This document shows positions 4,713 through 8,878 of a stretch of 8,878 bases of DNA, piece after piece (the first letter of the stretch is position 1; each line of letters starts with the position of its first letter). Source of the stretch: an uncultured Gemmatimonadota bacterium (GTDB taxonomy: Bacteria > Gemmatimonadota > Gemmatimonadetes > Gemmatimonadales > Gemmatimonadaceae); contig CAMLEQ010000139.1 in NCBI GenBank assembly GCA_946479015.1, positions 1 through 8,878 on the forward strand, given 5' to 3'. Made by a program: the position numbers and the translations under genes. The notes under the pieces were generated by a model that did not search any database, had not been told where the DNA came from, and saw nothing but the letters and a program-made list of their open reading frames with translations.

Positions 4713-6179
4713 TCAGGGATCGATCTCGATGATGCGCACCTCCCCCGGCGCGAGTCGCAGGCTGTCGATCGTGCGCCCGTCGAACGCGCGCACGGAGCGG
4801 CCTGTTCCATCGAGCGACCACTCCGTCGCCGTGCGTCCGGAGCGCGGCAGACGCACGCGCAGCTCCGGGTCGCCGTCCCTGTCCCAAGCGAACAGCACCT
4901 GCGTGCCGTCGGGGCGGATGAAGTCGTGCACGTACGGCGTCCCAGCCCCGCGCGTGCCGCGCGTCACCGTCACGCCGAGCCCGGGGTCGCCGATCGTCAG
5001 CGTTCCCACGTTCAGCAGCCGCACGAGCAGGCGCACGGTGGAGAACGCGAGCTTCGGGCGACGGTCGCTGTAGGTGAGTCCCAGATGGTAGTTGGGCGCT
5101 CCGCCGATGGCTGCCGCCCCGGCGCGCAGGTCCTTGATCTCGTAGATCCCGATCTGCTGCACCGCGGGCTCGGCGAGAAAGGTCGGGATCGCGCGCGCCC
5201 ACCAGAGCGCCTGGTCGCGCTCGGTCTTCCCCGGCACCGTCGCGAACCCCGTCTCGTCGATCCACACCGGCGCGCCGCGGCAGTGCGCGCGCCAGGCAGG
5301 GAGGAACGTCGCCCACCCGAAGTCGTGGAGATACGACTCCACCGTCACCGAGTCCGGCGTCCACGTCTCCGGGTAGGCGTGGAAGGGGACCGCGTCCACG
5401 CGCGCCGCGTCGCAGGCGGCGCCCGCCCACGCGGCGTCGGGCCAGACCATTCCACCGAGCAGCACCTGCGCGTCCGGATCCGCCTCGCGGATCGCGGCGG
5501 CCGCCGCCGCGAGCGTGGAGTCGTACGCGCCGCGCGTGCCGTCCCACCACTGCGGCGTGTTCTCCTCGTTGTAGATCTCGAGCGAGCGCACGTTGGGGTG
5601 CCGGCGCAGCGCCAGCGCGAGCGCGCGCACGAAGCGCGTCCAGTCGGCGCCGTCGCGCGGCGGGTCGTTCCACGCCACGCTGTCCTCGCCGCCGCGCGCC
5701 GCCCACTCGGGGGTGTAGGCGATGTAGGGGCGTAGCGTGATGCCGGAGTCCGCCGCGAGACGCGCGAAGCGGTGCAGCCAGCCGAAGTCGTAGCGCCCGC
5801 GCTCCGGCTCCACCTCGAGCCAGCTGATGCTCCCGCGCCAGGTGCGCACGCCCAGCGCGCGGAAGAGCGCGAAGTCGCGCGCCACATCGCGCAGGTCGTC
5901 CCCCACGTCGTAGTCCTCGAGGATGGCGAACGACACCGGCTTGGTGATCAGCGCGCGCTCGACCGCGGGCTCCGGAGCCGGCGCCGGCGGCGGAGCGCGG
6001 CGCGCGCCGGAGCACGCGCCGAGTAGCAGGGCGAATGGCAGACTTCGCCAGAGCGGAGTGTGACGTGAGCTGCGCGACGTTGGATGAGACCTCGACCGAG
6101 GGACGTCGCTCGCCGCAGGAAGAGTCGTACCAGTGAAGCGGCGACAGGCGGCAGTGGCGGCGGGGCGCGTGCGCCGCAC
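4713..6179 (-). CDS. Lipoprotein glycoside hydrolase of clan GH-A type (TIM barrel)
   Basis: A 488-residue predicted surface hydrolase. A hydrophobic stretch LPFALLLGAC with a lipobox ends at Cys56, followed by an Ala/Pro linker. The barrel (about 78-390) shows PYIAYTPEWAA (151-161), SLEIYNEENTPQWWDG (199-214), with Glu205 after Asn204 as likely acid/base, FHAYPETW (266-273), and PVWIDETGF (304-312), with Glu309 as likely nucleophile. The Asn-Glu pair plus a late Glu is characteristic of clan GH-A (GH5, GH39 and relatives). The exact family and sugar are not clear. The C-terminal ~95 residues look like a beta-sandwich. The only in-frame start found is GTG at 6179, with AAGGCGG upstream. It gives a 42-residue Arg/Ser-rich leader before the hydrophobic core, unusually long for a lipoprotein. 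Divergent from the phosphoesterase gene. Confidence 0.78.
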   Translation of the reverse strand: MRRTRPAATAACRRFTGTTLPAASDVPRSRSHPTSRSSRHTPLWRSLPFALLLGACSGARRAPPPAPAPEPAVERALITKPVSFAILEDYDVGDDLRDVARDFALFRALGVRTWRGSISWLEVEPERGRYDFGWLHRFARLAADSGITLRPYIAYTPEWAARGGEDSVAWNDPPRDGADWTRFVRALALALRRHPNVRSLEIYNEENTPQWWDGTRGAYDSTLAAAAAAIREADPDAQVLLGGMVWPDAAWAGAACDAARVDAVPFHAYPETWTPDSVTVESYLHDFGWATFLPAWRAHCRGAPVWIDETGFATVPGKTERDQALWWARAIPTFLAEPAVQQIGIYEIKDLRAGAAAIGGAPNYHLGLTYSDRRPKLAFSTVRLLVRLLNVGTLTIGDPGLGVTVTRGTRGAGTPYVHDFIRPDGTQVLFAWDRDGDPELRVRLPRSGRTATEWSLDGTGRSVRAFDGRTIDSLRLAPGEVRIIEIDP

Positions 6180-6365
6180 GATCCGCCTTCGAATTACGTT
6201 TTCGTCACGAAGCCGATGCGCGGGGCGCGTAAAGTTATCATTGCGCCATCGAGCGTGATCCTGGGATTGCGCGTGATCGTCGTCGGCCGAAGTCGGCGGG
6301 CAAGCGCTCCGTCACCGCGTTGCACGCAGATCCCGATTTCGCGGTTCTGGAATCGGAGCGTGATC
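6180..6365. promoter_or_regulatory. Divergent intergenic region between hydrolase and phosphoesterase genes
   Basis: These 186 bp separate two divergent genes for predicted surface lipoproteins, so both promoters should lie here. I could not identify convincing -35/-10 pairs. Visible structure is limited to a 10-bp direct repeat GAGCGTGATC (6251-6260 and 6356-6365) and a short GCCGA/TCGGC hairpin near 6290. The second repeat copy contains the GGAG ribosome binding site of the downstream gene, so it may be coincidental. Confidence 0.4.
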
Positions 6366-8687
6366 ATGAAGCCCTCGCCTTCGCCGCTGCGTGCCGCCGC
6401 CGGATCGGCGTGCGTGCTCATCCTGCTGCTCGCCACCTGCGAACGCCCGAACCCCACCGCTCCCGAGCATCGCGGACCCGCGGCCTCCCCCGTCAACGCC
6501 GACGTCACGAGCGGGCCGGCGGTGCTCGTGGGCGCGGGGGACATCGTGCGGTGCGACGCGACGAACGACGAGGCCACGGCGTCGATCCTCGACACCATCG
6601 CCGGCACCGTGTTCACGCTCGGCGACAACGTCCTCACCGGCACCGACAGCGAGTACAACAACTGCTACGGGGCATCGTGGGGGCGGCACAAGGACCGCAC
6701 GCTTCCCACGCCTGGCGAGATGGACTACACGACGGCCGGCGCCCCCGGCTACTACAAGTATTTCGGCGCCGCGGCCGGCGACCCCACCAAGGGCTACTAC
6801 AGCTACGAGGCGGGTGACTGGCACGTGATCGTGCTGAACACCGAGGTGGCGGTGAAGGCCGGCTCGCCGCAGGAGCAGTGGCTGCGCGCCGATCTCGCGG
6901 CGCACCCGAACGTGTGCACGCTCGCCTACTTCCACCGCCCGCTGTTCTACTCCGGCGGCACCACCGGCACGCACCCGGAGATCAAGCCGCTCTGGGATGC
7001 GCTCTACGCCGCGGGAGTGGAGCTCGTGCTCAACGGGCACCAGCGCCACTACGAGCGCTTCGCGCCGCAGAAGCCCGACGGCACCGCGGACCCCACGTTC
7101 GGCATCCGCGAGATCATCGCCGCCACCGGCGGGCAGGCGCACGGCTCGTTCGGCACCACGGCGCCGAACAGCGAGGTGCGCGACCGCACGTCGTACGGCG
7201 TGCTGAAGGTCACGCTCTCCTCGGGGAGCTACACCTGGCAGTTCATCCCCATCAAGGGCGCCACCTTCACCGACGCCGGCAGCGGCACCTGCCACGGCGC
7301 TCCCGGCTCGTCGACGAACAACAACCCGCCCACCGCCGCGCCCGGCGGCCCGTACACCGGCGTGGAGGGGACGGCGATCTCCTTCAACGGGAGCGGCTCG
7401 TCCGACCCCGATGGCGACACGCCGCTCTCGTATCTCTGGAGCTTCGGCGACGGGAGCACCGGCACGGGCGCGACGCCCACGCACGCGTACGCGGACAACG
7501 GGACGTTCACCGTGTCGCTCACCGTCACCGACTCGCGCGGCGCGGCCAGCACCGCCGTCACCACCTCGGCCACCGTCACGAACGTGAAGCCGACGGTGAA
7601 CGCGGGAGCCGATGCGGCCGCGGGAGTGGGGACGGCGTTCACGCTCAGCGTGTCGTTCACCGATCCGGGGTCGAGCGACGCGCCGTGGGCGTACAGCATC
7701 GATTGGGGAGACGGCAGCGCGGCCACCACGGGGAACACGAGCAGCCGCACCACGCCCATCTCCGCCAGCCACACGTACGCCGCGGCGGGGACGTTCACCG
7801 TGCCGGTGACCGTCACCGACAAGGACGGCGGCGCGGGCGTCGACACGACGGTCATCACCGTCTCCAGCGCGCCGCCGCCACCTCCACCACCGCCCCCGGG
7901 GACGCCGGTGCTCGTGGGCGCAGGGGACATCGCCAAGTGCAGCTCGCACCCGCACTCCGAGGAGACCGCGCAGATCCTGGACACCATTCCGGGCACCGTG
8001 TACACCATCGGCGACAACGCGTACCCCGATGGCAGCGCGGCACAGTTCGCCAACTGCTACGATCCCACGTGGGGGCGGCACAAGTCACGCACGCGGCCGA
8101 CGGCGGGGAACATCGACTACAACACCACGAACGCGACGCCGTACTACAACTACTTCGGCTCGGCGGCCGGCGATCCGTCGAAGGGGTACTACAGCTACGA
8201 TGTGGGCACCTGGCACATCATCGTGCTGAACGACAACATCGAGTACAAGGCGGGCTCGGCGCAGGAGCAGTGGCTGCGCGCCGATCTCGCGGCGCACCCC
8301 GCGCTGTGCACCCTCGCCATGTGGCACCGGCCGCGCTACTACTCGTCGGGGAGCACCGGCGACCGCACGTCGCTCAACGCGTTCTGGAATCCGCTGTACG
8401 CGGCCGGCGCGGAGATCGTGCTGAACGGGCACGTCCACCAGTACGAGCGCTACGCCCCGCAGGACCCGAACGGCAACGCGACGCCGAACGGGATTCGCGA
8501 GTTCATCGTCGGCACCGGCGGCGAGGGACTCGGCACGCCGGGCACGCCGCACAAGAACGTGGAGGTGCTCGACGCGAAGAACTTCGGCGTGCTGAAGATC
8601 ACGCTCGAGGATGGGGCGTACTCCTGGCAGTTCATCTCCACGGCGGGCGGAACGAATCACGACTCGGGGCGGCAGAGCTGTCATTGA
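6366..8687 (+). CDS. Lipoprotein with two metallophosphoesterase domains flanking two PKD domains
   Basis: A 773-residue predicted surface protein. A lipoprotein signal (residues 1-25) ends LLATC. Metallophosphoesterase domain 1 (about 51-310) shows GDI (Asp59), GDN (87-88), PGEMDY (116-121), FHRP (His190) and NGHQRHYERF (223-232). Two PKD domains follow (about 321-406, with SFGDGS; about 408-500, with DWGDGS), then a run of nine Pro. Domain 2 (about 512-773) shows GDI (Asp521), GDNAYPDG (549-556), AGNIDY (580-585), WHRP (His654) and NGHVHQYERY (687-696). These are calcineurin-like motifs of the purple-acid-phosphatase type, implying hydrolysis of phosphate esters outside the cell; the substrate is unknown. 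The domains are clearly duplicates. The usual GNHD His is replaced in both (Met119, Ile583). Domain 1 also lacks the GDxxY Tyr and the second His of GHxH. GGAG seven bases before ATG 6366 sets the start. Confidence 0.9.
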   Translation: MKPSPSPLRAAAGSACVLILLLATCERPNPTAPEHRGPAASPVNADVTSGPAVLVGAGDIVRCDATNDEATASILDTIAGTVFTLGDNVLTGTDSEYNNCYGASWGRHKDRTLPTPGEMDYTTAGAPGYYKYFGAAAGDPTKGYYSYEAGDWHVIVLNTEVAVKAGSPQEQWLRADLAAHPNVCTLAYFHRPLFYSGGTTGTHPEIKPLWDALYAAGVELVLNGHQRHYERFAPQKPDGTADPTFGIREIIAATGGQAHGSFGTTAPNSEVRDRTSYGVLKVTLSSGSYTWQFIPIKGATFTDAGSGTCHGAPGSSTNNNPPTAAPGGPYTGVEGTAISFNGSGSSDPDGDTPLSYLWSFGDGSTGTGATPTHAYADNGTFTVSLTVTDSRGAASTAVTTSATVTNVKPTVNAGADAAAGVGTAFTLSVSFTDPGSSDAPWAYSIDWGDGSAATTGNTSSRTTPISASHTYAAAGTFTVPVTVTDKDGGAGVDTTVITVSSAPPPPPPPPPGTPVLVGAGDIAKCSSHPHSEETAQILDTIPGTVYTIGDNAYPDGSAAQFANCYDPTWGRHKSRTRPTAGNIDYNTTNATPYYNYFGSAAGDPSKGYYSYDVGTWHIIVLNDNIEYKAGSAQEQWLRADLAAHPALCTLAMWHRPRYYSSGSTGDRTSLNAFWNPLYAAGAEIVLNGHVHQYERYAPQDPNGNATPNGIREFIVGTGGEGLGTPGTPHKNVEVLDAKNFGVLKITLEDGAYSWQFISTAGGTNHDSGRQSCH

Positions 8688-8690
8688 GAC

Positions 8691-8731
8691 CGGGACTCGG
8701 GATTCGGGAATCGGGAATCGGGAATCGGGAG
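8691..8731. repeat. CGGGAAT heptamer tandem array
   Basis: Five full 7-bp units begin at 8691 (CGGGACT, CGGGATT, then three CGGGAAT), followed by a partial CGGGAG. The array starts four bases after the phosphoesterase stop. No terminator hairpin is seen between the gene and this array. Confidence 0.85.
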
Positions 8732-8740
8732 AGGCAGCGA

Positions 8741-8878
<138 letters not shown>

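Noticed and set aside
4204..6015. A single minus-strand frame of about 600 codons fusing to the GlcG/HbpS-type protein
   Set aside because: The upstream two-thirds is Arg/Ala/Gly-rich sequence antiphase to the glycoside hydrolase, whose own frame (4713-6179) shows clear GH-A motifs. The ATG at 4668 with AGGAG gives a normal-length GlcG/HbpS protein.
6084..6365. N-terminal extension of the phosphoesterase back to 6084
   Set aside because: The residues are Arg-rich without a signal, whereas the ATG at 6366 has GGAG at the right distance and begins a textbook lipoprotein signal peptide.
6312..8081. Long minus-strand open frame opposite the double phosphoesterase
   Set aside because: It is an Arg/Val/Gly-rich antisense shadow of a gene with clear domain motifs; high GC removes stop codons from the opposite frame. 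It shows no recognisable motif.

Overview
The window is very GC-rich (roughly 70% by eye), with Shine-Dalgarno-led genes, several GTG starts and a strong G/C third-position bias. The gene set is an environmental-bacterium repertoire: a DUF1572-type DinB protein, PKD-containing secreted phosphoesterases and a CopZ/cupredoxin/CopA cassette. This would fit Gemmatimonadota or another high-GC soil lineage. That placement is an inference from gene content and base composition; no rRNA or other marker gene is present.

Layout. (1) Positions 1-1434, minus strand: a copper operon, copZ - membrane-anchored cupredoxin - copA (truncated by the window edge). Upstream, at 1472-1518, lie a promoter and a CsoR-like operator built from three ATACCC/GGGTAT half-sites. 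(2) A perfect 16-bp hairpin at 1563-1598 closes the next unit, two paralogous proteins of unknown function (1620-2737, minus strand) joined by an ATGA overlap. (3) A DUF1572/DinB-like gene is divergent from them (2928-3470, plus). (4) A 733-bp gene-free stretch (3471-4203) lies between convergent genes. It holds a 28-bp tandem repeat, an imperfect inverted repeat with ~110-bp arms, and a 34-40-bp three-copy repeat. (5) A minus-strand pair follows: a lipoprotein glycoside hydrolase of clan GH-A type (4713-6179), then a GlcG/HbpS-family protein (4204-4668). (6) Divergent from the hydrolase is a large lipoprotein (6366-8687, plus) with two metallophosphoesterase domains flanking two PKD domains. 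(7) The last 138 bases are runs of G and C that look like a sequencing or assembly artefact at a contig end, preceded by a CGGGAAT heptamer array.

How the genes work together: the copper genes form one coherent efflux module (cytosolic chaperone, membrane copper-binding protein, P1B-type ATPase) under probable copper-responsive repression. The hydrolase and the double phosphoesterase are both predicted surface lipoproteins transcribed away from a shared 186-bp intergenic region, which could mean joint scavenging of polymeric carbon and phosphate, but nothing in the sequence proves co-regulation.

I did not find a convincing new defence or mobile system. The strongest second-look items are the double phosphoesterase with altered catalytic motifs, the repeat-dense 3471-4203 region, the paralogous pair of unknown function, and the three-half-site copper operator.
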